From positions 16,224-80,223 of the forward strand of contig CAMACX010000008.1 of assembly GCA_945831575.1 (NCBI GenBank): DNA of 64,000 nt, written 5' to 3'. Numbering within the stretch: the first letter of the stretch is position 1; every line of letters starts with the position of its first letter. Source of the stretch: an uncultured Mediterranea sp. (GTDB lineage Bacteria > Bacteroidota > Bacteroidia > Bacteroidales > Bacteroidaceae). A model generated the notes under the pieces. The model made no database searches, was not told where the DNA came from, and was given only the letters and a program-made list of their open reading frames with translations. Positions 20,573 through 29,458 of the stretch are shown one piece after another. Made by a program: the position numbers and the translations under genes.

Positions 20573-20600
20573 TTTCCAGGACAATTATGGTAGAAAAAAG

Positions 20601-20645
20601 AAGGAGCATCTCTCCTATAATCGAGGAAAGTGCTCCTTGCTTTTT
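20601..20645 (+). terminator. Rho-independent terminator-like hairpin
   Basis: AAGGAGCA...TGCTCCTT followed by GCTTTTTG. Confidence 0.6.
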
Positions 20646-20652
20646 GTCCTGT

Positions 20653-20733
20653 GCGCGTGATAGGACTCGAACCTACACGCCTTACGGCACCAGATCCTAA
20701 GTCTGGCGCGGCTGCCAATTACGCCACACGCGC
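20653..20733 (-). tRNA. tRNA-Leu(UAG)
   Basis: Reverse complement GCGCGTGTGGCGTAATTGGCAGCCGCGCCAGACTTAGGATCTGGTGCCG...GGTTCGAGTCCTATCACGCGC; anticodon loop CTTAGGA, 7-bp acceptor stem. Confidence 0.95.
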
Positions 20734-20814
20734 TGGATGATTGTTCAAGTTTGCGCCGCAAAGATAGGAAGTTTTTTTGTTACAGCAAATTCTATGGCAT
20801 AGAAATGTGCGTTT

Positions 20815-21870
20815 TTACTCGTTTTTGAGCAGACAGCGGGCTGTTTCGATGATGGTGTCGATTCCTTGAGCCTCGTCTATAGCTTGCATATCCACTTTTA
20901 CGTCAGGGTCGATGCCAAACTCTATCTGCTCCTGTTGCGCATTGAGGTGAGGGCTGGCTGAGAAGCGTACACCCCAGCCGTTGGGTAGCTCCGAGGAGAA
21001 GGGCAGACCGCTGCCCCCACCTGTCTTGTCGCCGACAATTTTCACCTGTGGAAAACAGCTCATGGCGTTCACAAAGTCATTGGTTGCGCTGTAGCTGTGT
21101 CGGTTGGTGAGTAGCATTACAGGTTTCTGCCAACGTATGCCCTTGCTTGGCTCCACATAGATGGGTTCGGGGGTGGAGAAGTCGTTGTGACCAGGTCCGG
21201 TCTTGTGTTGTATGTAACCTGTCAGTACCCGTTCGTTGGTGAAATGTTCGGCCATTAGCGTGGCATAGTTCAGTGCACCGCCGCCGTTGTTGCGCACGTC
21301 GATGATGAGGCCGTTGCAGATGGAAAGGTAAGAGAGAATTTCGTTCATGTTGCCGTTGCCAATGCCGCTACTGAAGTCGCCGTAATACACGTAGCCGATG
21401 TTGTCTTCCAGAATGCGATATTTGGCCCCTCCGGCGATGCGGTAGTCGCGTCCCAGGTATTGCTCCACGAGACTCTCGGAGAAGTTGCGTGGATAGTCGA
21501 GGTACCAGTCCCAGTAACGGGCCATGTCGCTAGTGCTGTAAAGGTTTACGTGGCCGTCCTTTAATTCGGCCAACATGTTTCCCAGTACCTCAAAGAGCCC
21601 TGCAGAACTCATATCATCGGTGATGAGTGGGGTATAGCGGCGGTGTACGTCATCCCAGTCGATGCCTTTGTAATCCAGGAAGCAGTATTGTTGATCGATG
21701 ATTTGCCAAAGGCATTCGAAGTTACCGGTAGGGGTGTTGTCAAACTCCTCCTCGCCAATGCAGCCTGTGGGCAGTAGTAGGAAGAGTAAGGTGATGAGGT
21801 CCAGCAGCAATTGGGAGGTAGTGCGGTGGAAACTAGAGTGGTGATTGGAGTGGTTCATCTTTATTCTCAA
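20815..21870 (-). CDS. S41 family peptidase, predicted lipoprotein
   Basis: NGLIIDVRNNGGGALNYATLMAEHF; MLLTNRHSYSATNDFVNAM; lipobox LLPTGC. Confidence 0.85.
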   Translation of the reverse strand: MRIKMNHSNHHSSFHRTTSQLLLDLITLLFLLLPTGCIGEEEFDNTPTGNFECLWQIIDQQYCFLDYKGIDWDDVHRRYTPLITDDMSSAGLFEVLGNMLAELKDGHVNLYSTSDMARYWDWYLDYPRNFSESLVEQYLGRDYRIAGGAKYRILEDNIGYVYYGDFSSGIGNGNMNEILSYLSICNGLIIDVRNNGGGALNYATLMAEHFTNERVLTGYIQHKTGPGHNDFSTPEPIYVEPSKGIRWQKPVMLLTNRHSYSATNDFVNAMSCFPQVKIVGDKTGGGSGLPFSSELPNGWGVRFSASPHLNAQQEQIEFGIDPDVKVDMQAIDEAQGIDTIIETARCLLKNE

Positions 21871-21916
21871 CGAATGATTAATTATCAGCAGACTGTTTAA
21901 TAATTCAGCTTTATGT

Positions 21917-22792
21917 TTATTTTAATAGGTAGAAGGACTTCACTACGCCAATGAGAAAGCAGTGGGAGTAGGTGTGCCACTTGATGTGGTTCAGTTTTCC
22001 TTGTTGAAGGTCGGCCAGATAGGTCAGACGTAGTGTGGATCTGCCAACGGGCAGGTCAGCGGAGAGCATCTGCCGCAGTGAGGGTTGGTTGTGGAGTGAA
22101 GTGAAGCGCACTACACCATCAGCATGTCCCAGGGAGAAGATTTCATAATATGACTGCCCATACTCGGGCATGAACTGTATGCCGGCGAGGGGTAACGTCA
22201 GTTGGTAACGTAGCGTAAGGGGCAGACGGTGTAGGCGGGTCTTGTAGATGGCCATCCCCGTAGCGTCCAGGCTCATGTAGGCACGGGCCTGAGCGGGGTT
22301 ATTGCCGTTGCGTAGGTTATAGACGAAGCCGCCGTTGAGGTCGGCGGAAGCTCCTGCGGTGAGTGTGAGTTGGGGTGAAAGGTGGAAGAGGTAGTGGAGG
22401 GCGTAGTTCCAGTTGGCTAGCGAGGAAAAGGTATTGTTGTTATCCACACGGTTGTGGGTGTAGCTAGCGTAGGCCTGAAAGAGAGTCTGCTGCATCACGT
22501 TGCCCTTTACCAAATGGGTCATGCGGTTGCTCTCGCGAGTGATGCGAAACTCCACACCCTTATATTCCTGGGGTGAGAGGTAGGTGTCAAACACGTTGGT
22601 GTAGCCAGCACCGTACATCGTGGCGCGGGTCACGTGACGAGTGGGGTCGTTTGCATGGAGTGAGTCTCCGCTTAGTTTGTTGACCGTAAAGAGCGAGTCG
22701 TACTGCTCCTGTCCACTCAATTCCGAAGATAGGAGAAGAAGGAGGCTTATGATGGCGATATGGAGTCTGTTAGGTATCTTCATCTTTATCAA
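21917..22792 (-). CDS. DUF3316-like secreted protein
   Basis: Signal peptide; TMYGAGYTNVFDTYLSPQEYKGVEFRITRESNRM. Confidence 0.65.
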   Translation of the reverse strand: MIKMKIPNRLHIAIISLLLLLSSELSGQEQYDSLFTVNKLSGDSLHANDPTRHVTRATMYGAGYTNVFDTYLSPQEYKGVEFRITRESNRMTHLVKGNVMQQTLFQAYASYTHNRVDNNNTFSSLANWNYALHYLFHLSPQLTLTAGASADLNGGFVYNLRNGNNPAQARAYMSLDATGMAIYKTRLHRLPLTLRYQLTLPLAGIQFMPEYGQSYYEIFSLGHADGVVRFTSLHNQPSLRQMLSADLPVGRSTLRLTYLADLQQGKLNHIKWHTYSHCFLIGVVKSFYLLK

Positions 22793-22828
22793 ACGTATTC
22801 TGTCCGAGAGTCACTCAGGTATAAGTGG

Positions 22829-25513
22829 TTAATCAAACAGTTTCATCTGTCCCGTCAGCTCATCAATGATGTCACTCTGACTCTTTCCGCGGTCAGGGTC
22901 CAGATTTTCGGGCTCTGATGCAGTAGGAGGTTCTTCAGGCACAGGGTCGGGCTTGCGAGTAGGCTCCAACTCATTGATGGTCTCAATGGTATAATTGGTG
23001 AGGCGTTTGCCTTTGGCTTTGAAGCCCTTCACGGCAATAAAATCATCGGCCTCTACCACTAGCGGTTCGCGTTGTAGCTCCTTGCTACTGCTGAATACCA
23101 CCTCCAGACGTGGATAAGCCTCATCAGTAAGGAGTAGGAGCCTGCTATTGCGGTTCTCACCCAGGAAGTTCTGTTTACGAGCCGTGGCCTCCATGCAGAA
23201 TCGCTTCAGGTAGGGGTAGTTCTGCTGGTCGGCATCGTAAAGGGCAGCAGTCCAGACCTTGTCTGGTACGAACTTCTCGATGATGCGTATGTCAGGCTCG
23301 TAGTGGTTGTTGAGGTCGAAGGTGGTAATGTAGAAATCGCCATTGTTCATGACTACGAGGATGCGGTCATCGCTATGAAATTCGCCCAAGTATTCGCCTC
23401 GGCCATCATAGTTGAGGCGCATGATGTCGCGGTCGTACCATACCTGCCGACCACCTAGCGTAGAACCTCCTCGTTGCTTCAGAGCAATCTTGTGTATTGG
23501 ATTGCGTGTCAGAATGTTACCCATTGCTTGGCGACCCTTGATGCTGATCTTGCTGAAGTCCTCCTCGAAGATGATACGACGGATACGTGGGTTGGGTTTG
23601 AGCGTCACTTTGATGATTTCAGCTTCGCCGTTAGGGTTGGCCGTGAAATAGACGATGCGTGAGTCCGGCGTACCCTGCGTCAGATCATACTCGCGGTCAC
23701 GAACAATACCTGTTACGGCAAATCGCTTGATGTAGCAGGTGCCCTCCTTGCCGTCACGATATACCACGTTGTAGATGGTGCGTTTATCATTCTTCTTGAA
23801 GATATTGATGTAGAGTACATTCTTACCAATAAACTTCTTCTCAGCTACGGGGGTGATGATGTAGCGACCATCACGGTAGAAGATGATGACATCGTCAATT
23901 GTCGAGCAGTTTGCTACGAATTCGTCCTTTTTGAGCGAAGTACCTATGAAGCCCTCTTCACGATTGATGTAGAGCTTCTCATTGGCTTCAATTACCTTGG
24001 TCGCTTCAATGGTGTCAAAGTTGCGTAGCTCGGTGCGACGTGGAAATGCTTTGCCATACTTCTGTTGCAGCATGCGGAACCACTCCACGGTGTACTCTAC
24101 TATGTTGGCCAGATGACGGTCGGTTTCCTCTATATCAGCGTTCATTTTGGCGATGAGTTCTTCGGCTTTCTCGCTGTTGAACTTCAGGATGCGGGCCATT
24201 TTAATCTCCATCAGGCGGAGGATGTCCTCTTTGGTCACTTCTCGGATGAAGGTGGGGTAGTAGGGGGTGAGCCGCAGGTCAATGTGCTCACAGGCAGTAT
24301 CCATTGTCTTGGCCTCTTCAAACTCGCGGTCTTTGTAGATGCGCTCTTCGATGAAAATCTTCTCCAGCGAGGCAAAGTGGAGTGCTTCAAGCACCTCGGC
24401 CTTGTGAATCTCCAGCTCGCGGCGCAGCAATCCCAGTGTGTTATCAACCGACTTGCGCAACACATCGCTCACGGTGAGAAAGTGGGGTTTCTGGTTGTCG
24501 ATGACACAACAGTTGGGCGAGATGCTTACTTCGCAGTCGGTAAAGGCATAAAGGGCATCAATGGTCTTGTCACTAGATGCGCCTGGGGCCAGGTGGACCA
24601 GTATCTCTACATTGCCTGAGGTGAGGTCCTCCACCTTGCGTATCTTAATTTTACCCTTTTCGCTGGCCTTTACGATAGAATCACAGACGTTGGCTACTGT
24701 TCTTCCGAAAGGTATTTCTTTGATGGCTAGTGTTTTGTTGTCTATCTTTTCGATACACGAACGGACCCGCACGCTGCCTCCGCGCTCACCATCGTTGTAC
24801 TTGCTCACGTCGATGCTGCCTCCTGTCTGGAAGTCAGGGTAGAGATGAAACGTTTCGCCATGAAGGTAGCTGACAGCGGCCTCACACAGCTCATTGAAGT
24901 TGTGAGGCAGGATTTTGGAAGAGAGGCCTACAGCAATGCCTTCCACACCTTGAGCCAGTAGTAAAGGAAACTTGACTGGCAGCGTGACAGGCTCGCGGTT
25001 GCGTCCATCGTAGGATTGCTTCCACTTGGTGGTCTTGGGGTTGAAGACGACATCGAGAGCGAACTTGGTGAGACGGGCCTCGATGTATCGGGCTGCTGCA
25101 GCGTCATCACCTGTGAGGATGTTACCCCAGTTCCCCTGACAGTCGATGAGCATCTCCTTCTGTCCCAGCTGTACCAAGGCATCCTTGATGCTGGCATCGC
25201 CGTGGGGGTGAAATTTCATCGCCTCGCCCACGATGTTGGCCACTTTGTTGTAGCGTCCGTCCTCCATGCGTCGCATGGTGTGGAGGATGCGGCGCTGTAC
25301 CGGTTTGAGGCCGTCCATAATGTGGGGTACGGCACGTTCTAGGATTACGTATGAGGCGTAATCCAGAAACCAGTTCTGGTACATGCCGCTCAACTGGTGC
25401 TTGACTTGTGCATCGGTGGCATCAGCCGGCTTGTAGTCGGAGTGGCTTTCGGCTTCGGAGACCTTTTTTTCATCGTTCAGGTCGTCTTTCGGAGTATTGT
25501 TTTCTTCGCTCAT
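22829..25513 (-). CDS. parC: DNA gyrase/topoisomerase IV subunit A
   Basis: 894 aa; SYVILERAVPHIMDGLKPVQRRILHTM, YHPHGDASIKDALVQLGQ-like region, AARYIEARLTKFA. Confidence 0.9.
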   Translation of the reverse strand: MSEENNTPKDDLNDEKKVSEAESHSDYKPADATDAQVKHQLSGMYQNWFLDYASYVILERAVPHIMDGLKPVQRRILHTMRRMEDGRYNKVANIVGEAMKFHPHGDASIKDALVQLGQKEMLIDCQGNWGNILTGDDAAAARYIEARLTKFALDVVFNPKTTKWKQSYDGRNREPVTLPVKFPLLLAQGVEGIAVGLSSKILPHNFNELCEAAVSYLHGETFHLYPDFQTGGSIDVSKYNDGERGGSVRVRSCIEKIDNKTLAIKEIPFGRTVANVCDSIVKASEKGKIKIRKVEDLTSGNVEILVHLAPGASSDKTIDALYAFTDCEVSISPNCCVIDNQKPHFLTVSDVLRKSVDNTLGLLRRELEIHKAEVLEALHFASLEKIFIEERIYKDREFEEAKTMDTACEHIDLRLTPYYPTFIREVTKEDILRLMEIKMARILKFNSEKAEELIAKMNADIEETDRHLANIVEYTVEWFRMLQQKYGKAFPRRTELRNFDTIEATKVIEANEKLYINREEGFIGTSLKKDEFVANCSTIDDVIIFYRDGRYIITPVAEKKFIGKNVLYINIFKKNDKRTIYNVVYRDGKEGTCYIKRFAVTGIVRDREYDLTQGTPDSRIVYFTANPNGEAEIIKVTLKPNPRIRRIIFEEDFSKISIKGRQAMGNILTRNPIHKIALKQRGGSTLGGRQVWYDRDIMRLNYDGRGEYLGEFHSDDRILVVMNNGDFYITTFDLNNHYEPDIRIIEKFVPDKVWTAALYDADQQNYPYLKRFCMEATARKQNFLGENRNSRLLLLTDEAYPRLEVVFSSSKELQREPLVVEADDFIAVKGFKAKGKRLTNYTIETINELEPTRKPDPVPEEPPTASEPENLDPDRGKSQSDIIDELTGQMKLFD

Positions 25514-25633
25514 GGTCGTTCAGGATTGTCTGTTACGGGCTGCATGCAACTGCCTGCTCAGCCTTTCACGGCAAAAATAAGTATTTATTTTCGAAATCTC
25601 CCGCTTTTTTATGAAAAACTTGTTTTTCGCTCC

Positions 25634-27325
25634 TTATTCGGTAGGTAGATGAAGGATAGAACGGTACGTTGAAGGGGAGGCCAGGATACCAACTGCGGCC
25701 TTCAGTTCATCGTCCACTTTGAGTTGCTCGATGATAGCTCCACGCTGGTAGAAGTAGCGCTTTACGATTTCTACCGCTATCACACTGCGTATGTCAGTGG
25801 CAAAGTAGTCGAGGTCGTGTTCGAGGTTGTGCTGTAGCTTCTTCTCCAGAGCATCAAATTCTGCCGAGGCCTCCTTCAGATACCCCTCAAAGCGAGCCAT
25901 CTCCTTGAGGTTTTTGAGTAGTTTCTCAGTCTGCTGATCGTATTTGAAGTCGGAGGCCATGACCTGAGCCTTGAAGTCAGCATAGTCGGCATCGGTCAAC
26001 TGGAAGGCTTCTGCAGAGGGAATGCCGGGGTGCTTGAGGGCATACTGGGTGGCGTAATCGAAGATTTGGTTGTCGTTAACCAAGTAGTAGAGGATGTTGG
26101 GGAGCTGCTTCGCCTTGATGACTGAGTCGGGAGTCACGCCGCCGCCATCGCGTACCTCACGGCCGATAGCTGTGTGGAAAACGTGAGTCAGGCTGTCAGG
26201 GATGCGACCCACACTGCCGTCCTCATTGCGGTGGGTATAGTCGATGGCTTGTACGCAACGCCCACTGGGAATGTAATATTTCGAAGTCGTAATCTTGATG
26301 GTTCCACCGTAAGGCAGGGGGCGCGTGGTCTGCACGAGTCCTTTGCCAAAAGTGCGGTTGCCTACGATGATAGCTCTGTCGAGGTCCTGCATCGAGCCTG
26401 CCAGGATCTCTGATGACGAGGCCGTACCGCTGTTGACCAGGATTGCGATGGGAATCTCTGTGTCGAGTGGCTCGCGTAGGGTCTTGTATGTCTCGATGGT
26501 TTCACCCGATTTACCTCGTGTGGTAACCAATGTCTTGCCCCGAGGTACAAAGAAGTTGGCTATCTCTACCGCTTCGTCCAGCAGTCCTCCACCGTTACCC
26601 CGCAGGTCGATGACCAGCGCAGTGATGCCCTGCTTCTTCAGGTCGAGGAAGGCCTTCTTAAACTCCTTAGAGGGGTCGCCGGAGAAGGAACTGAGGTTGA
26701 TGTAGCCCACCTGACCACTGAGCGTGCCGTAGCGCTCACCCTCCAACTTGGTATAGTAGGGGATGAGAGGCATCTGAATAGCCTGCCGGGTCAGCTTGAT
26801 CTCCAGCGGGTTTTCAGTGCCAGGCCGCTTCACTTTCAGCGTCAGTTCGGTGCCAATCTGTCCGCGCAACAGCTTGCTGCAGTCTGTTACACCCGTCAGG
26901 TCCTTGCCGTCCATCTCCAGCAGCATGTCGCCCGCCTTAAGGCCCGAGGTAGCAGCAGGCATTCCCTCGTAAGGCTCGATGATCAGCGTGTGCTTCAATT
27001 CTGGCTCGTAGCGTATGATGGAGCCAATGCCTCCGTAGGAGTTATTGAGCATCATGTCGAGTTCGTCGCGGTCTTCCTCAGGATAATAGACCGTATAAGG
27101 GTCAAGGGCATAAAGCATGGCATCAATCCCCTCGCGCACGCTCTTCTCCGGCTGAATGGTATCTACATAAAGGAGATCCAGTTCGCGCACAATGGAGTTG
27201 AAGATATCCAGGCTTTTGGCCATTTTAAAACTGTGGCTGTCGCCGCTTTCAAATCCTGCCATCAATATGCCTGTCAGTACCACCGATGTCCCCAGGACGA
27301 GGCAACTTTTCTTCATTTTATTCAT
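25634..27325 (-). CDS. S41 family C-terminal processing peptidase (PDZ domain)
   Basis: VIDLRGNGGGLLDEAVEIANFFVPRG; NSGTASSSEILAGSMQDLDRAIIVGNRTFGKGLVQ. Confidence 0.95.
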   Translation of the reverse strand: MNKMKKSCLVLGTSVVLTGILMAGFESGDSHSFKMAKSLDIFNSIVRELDLLYVDTIQPEKSVREGIDAMLYALDPYTVYYPEEDRDELDMMLNNSYGGIGSIIRYEPELKHTLIIEPYEGMPAATSGLKAGDMLLEMDGKDLTGVTDCSKLLRGQIGTELTLKVKRPGTENPLEIKLTRQAIQMPLIPYYTKLEGERYGTLSGQVGYINLSSFSGDPSKEFKKAFLDLKKQGITALVIDLRGNGGGLLDEAVEIANFFVPRGKTLVTTRGKSGETIETYKTLREPLDTEIPIAILVNSGTASSSEILAGSMQDLDRAIIVGNRTFGKGLVQTTRPLPYGGTIKITTSKYYIPSGRCVQAIDYTHRNEDGSVGRIPDSLTHVFHTAIGREVRDGGGVTPDSVIKAKQLPNILYYLVNDNQIFDYATQYALKHPGIPSAEAFQLTDADYADFKAQVMASDFKYDQQTEKLLKNLKEMARFEGYLKEASAEFDALEKKLQHNLEHDLDYFATDIRSVIAVEIVKRYFYQRGAIIEQLKVDDELKAAVGILASPSTYRSILHLPTE

Positions 27326-27434
27326 TTGTCTTAGAGTTTTTGTTATTCGTTTATTCTTCTCATAATAGGATGCTATACCTATTTATATATAATACTGTTT
27401 CGAGCTATTTGATTCCATATTCACTCGCTCTTTT

Positions 27435-28424
27435 TCACCCCTCCTTAATCTCGTTGATGCCACGGCGAATTTTCTCCCAGCGGTTAGGAGTGAGCGTGGT
27501 GCCTACAATCTGGATGACATGACCAGCCAGGAGCGAACCGATGCGGCCACACTTGTCGAGTGAGAGGCCACAGGTCAGACCATAGAGGAAACCTGCCGCA
27601 AAGAAATCGCCTGCCCCTGTCGTATCGCTGGGATGCTTCACGTCACTCGCCGGCACGTGCATCATCTCCGTGCCCTTGCGGATGTAGGTGCCTTTAGCTC
27701 CTACCTTTACCACAGCAATGCTACAGAGTTTGCCTAGCACTTCGAGTGCCTCCTCGGGTTCCAGACCGGTAAAGGCACGTGCCTCGTGCTCATTGGCAAA
27801 CACTACATCCACGTATTTACTCAGCAGCATCTTGAAGAATTCCAGGTTCTCCTCCACGATGTTGTAGCTGGCCATGTCGAGACAGACCTGCAACCCGGCT
27901 GCCTTGGCCAGTTCGATGGCCTGCAGGATGAGGTCATGGTCCTGCACCAGGTAGCCCTCTATAAATAAATAGGTGTAGTCCTTAAACATCTCCGCCGTGA
28001 GCTCCTCGGGCTGCAATGTAGCCGCTGCACCCAGGAAGGTCGCGAAGGTCCGTTCACCTCCATCAGAGATGAAAGTGGAAGCTACACCCGACGGATGCTC
28101 GGGTGAGACGAGCAATTTATCCTCGATACCCAGTTTTTTCAGTTCCTTGCGGAAAAAATTGCCGTAGAGGTCGTTTCCTACCTTCCCAATGAAGCCCGTG
28201 GCCGATTCCAGGTGTGCAAGGGCTCGAATGGCGTTACCAGCCGATCCCCCATTGGAGAGTTTAGTGTTCTGTTGAAGTAGGTATTCATAGATTTTGAGGA
28301 ATTTATCCTCGTTAATCAACGTCATGCTACCCTTTGGTAACCCCATCATTTGAAGTATCTCATCGTTGTCAATGCGAGCCAGTACATCGACCAACGCATT
28401 GCCTAATCCAATTATTTTTTCCAT
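27435..28424 (-). CDS. PfkB family carbohydrate/adenosine kinase
   Basis: MEKIIGLGNALVDVLARI; NGGSAGNAIRALA; DTTGAGDFFAAGFLYG; start trimmed from 28463. Confidence 0.92.
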   Translation of the reverse strand: MEKIIGLGNALVDVLARIDNDEILQMMGLPKGSMTLINEDKFLKIYEYLLQQNTKLSNGGSAGNAIRALAHLESATGFIGKVGNDLYGNFFRKELKKLGIEDKLLVSPEHPSGVASTFISDGGERTFATFLGAAATLQPEELTAEMFKDYTYLFIEGYLVQDHDLILQAIELAKAAGLQVCLDMASYNIVEENLEFFKMLLSKYVDVVFANEHEARAFTGLEPEEALEVLGKLCSIAVVKVGAKGTYIRKGTEMMHVPASDVKHPSDTTGAGDFFAAGFLYGLTCGLSLDKCGRIGSLLAGHVIQIVGTTLTPNRWEKIRRGINEIKEG

Positions 28425-28449
28425 TTTCACATAAATTTTTTGCAAAGAT

Positions 28450-28481
28450 ATTGCATATTTCAATAATTCCTATTACTTTTG
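28450..28481 (+). promoter_or_regulatory. Promoter-like sequence for the tRNA-Asn pair
   Basis: TTGC...TACTTTTG (28474-28481), about 20 nt spacing. Confidence 0.5.
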
Positions 28482-28504
28482 CACCGCAATTCAGAAAAAA
28501 ACAC

Positions 28505-28578
28505 TCTTCGTTAGCTCAGTCGGTTAGAGCATCTGACTGTTAATCAGAGGGTCCTTGGTTCAAGTCCAAGACGAAGAG
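28505..28578 (+). tRNA. tRNA-Asn(GUU)
   Basis: TCTTCGTTAGCTCAGTCGGTTAGAGCATCTGACTGTTAATCAGAGGGTCCTTGGTTCAAGTCCAAGACGAAGAG; anticodon GTT. Confidence 0.97.
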
Positions 28579-28600
28579 CTCCTCAAAATGGATTGCTTAT

Positions 28601-28674
28601 TCTTCGTTAGCTCAGTCGGTTAGAGCATCTGACTGTTAATCAGAGGGTCCTTGGTTCAAGTCCAAGACGAAGAG
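28601..28674 (+). tRNA. tRNA-Asn(GUU), identical second copy
   Basis: Exact repeat of the tRNA at 28505-28578. Confidence 0.97.
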
Positions 28675-28677
28675 CAG

Positions 28678-28711
28678 AAAGGTTCATTGCCGATGCAATG
28701 GACCTTTTTTT
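28678..28711 (+). terminator. Rho-independent terminator
   Basis: AAAGGTTCATTG-CCGATG-CAATGGACCTTTTTTTATT. Confidence 0.75.
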
Positions 28712-28758
28712 ATTTCGTTCGTCAACCATAAACTTATCAACTCAAAATCTCATATGCA

Positions 28759-29340
28759 ATGATTCAGATAGATGATGTAGTCGTTTCGCTTGATGTATTC
28801 CGAGAAAAATTCCTCTGTGACCTTTCGGCCTGCAAGGGGCAGTGTTGTATCGAAGGGGATGCCGGTGCTCCCGTAGAGCTGGATGAAGTGGCCCAGCTGG
28901 AGGATGTGCTTCCTGTCGTGTGGGATGATCTCTCACCCGAGGCACGTCAGGTCATCGAGCGTCAGGGAGTGGTCTATACCGATTGCGAGGGCGACCTTGT
29001 CACCTCGATTGTCAACGGCAAGGATTGTGTCTTTACCTGCTATGACCGTCAGGGCGGCTGCTATTGTGCCATTGAGAAGGCTTATCGCGAGGGGCGTTGT
29101 TCGTTCTATAAACCCGTGTCGTGTCACCTTTATCCCATTCGCGTGGGTGATTACGGTCCCTACAAGGCCGTCAACTACCACCGTTGGGAGGTCTGTAAGG
29201 CTGCTGTGCTTTTGGGAAAGAAAGAGAATCTCCCCCTCTACCGCTTCCTTAAGGAGCCGCTCATCCGCAAGTTTGGTAAGGCGTGGTATCATGAGCTTGA
29301 AGAGGCGGCTGAAGAGCTGAAGAAGCAGGGATTTCTGTAG
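28759..29340 (+). CDS. DUF3109 family protein (Cys-rich)
   Basis: MIQIDDVVVSLDVFREKFLCDLSACKGQCCIEGDAGAPVE...CHLYPIRV. Confidence 0.92.
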   Translation: MIQIDDVVVSLDVFREKFLCDLSACKGQCCIEGDAGAPVELDEVAQLEDVLPVVWDDLSPEARQVIERQGVVYTDCEGDLVTSIVNGKDCVFTCYDRQGGCYCAIEKAYREGRCSFYKPVSCHLYPIRVGDYGPYKAVNYHRWEVCKAAVLLGKKENLPLYRFLKEPLIRKFGKAWYHELEEAAEELKKQGFL

Positions 29341-29458
29341 ATGTCCTGTGCTTGCCTCGTTATGGTAAGCCTCTCCTTCTTCTGCGTGCGTCACTTTGCA
29401 ACTCGGTTGCACGGATTTTCGTTTACCTTTGCAGGCAGTTTTTTGAACCAATACGATT

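Noticed and set aside
28505-28674. Two identical 74-bp repeats considered as a repeat array
   Set aside because: They fold as complete tRNA-Asn genes.
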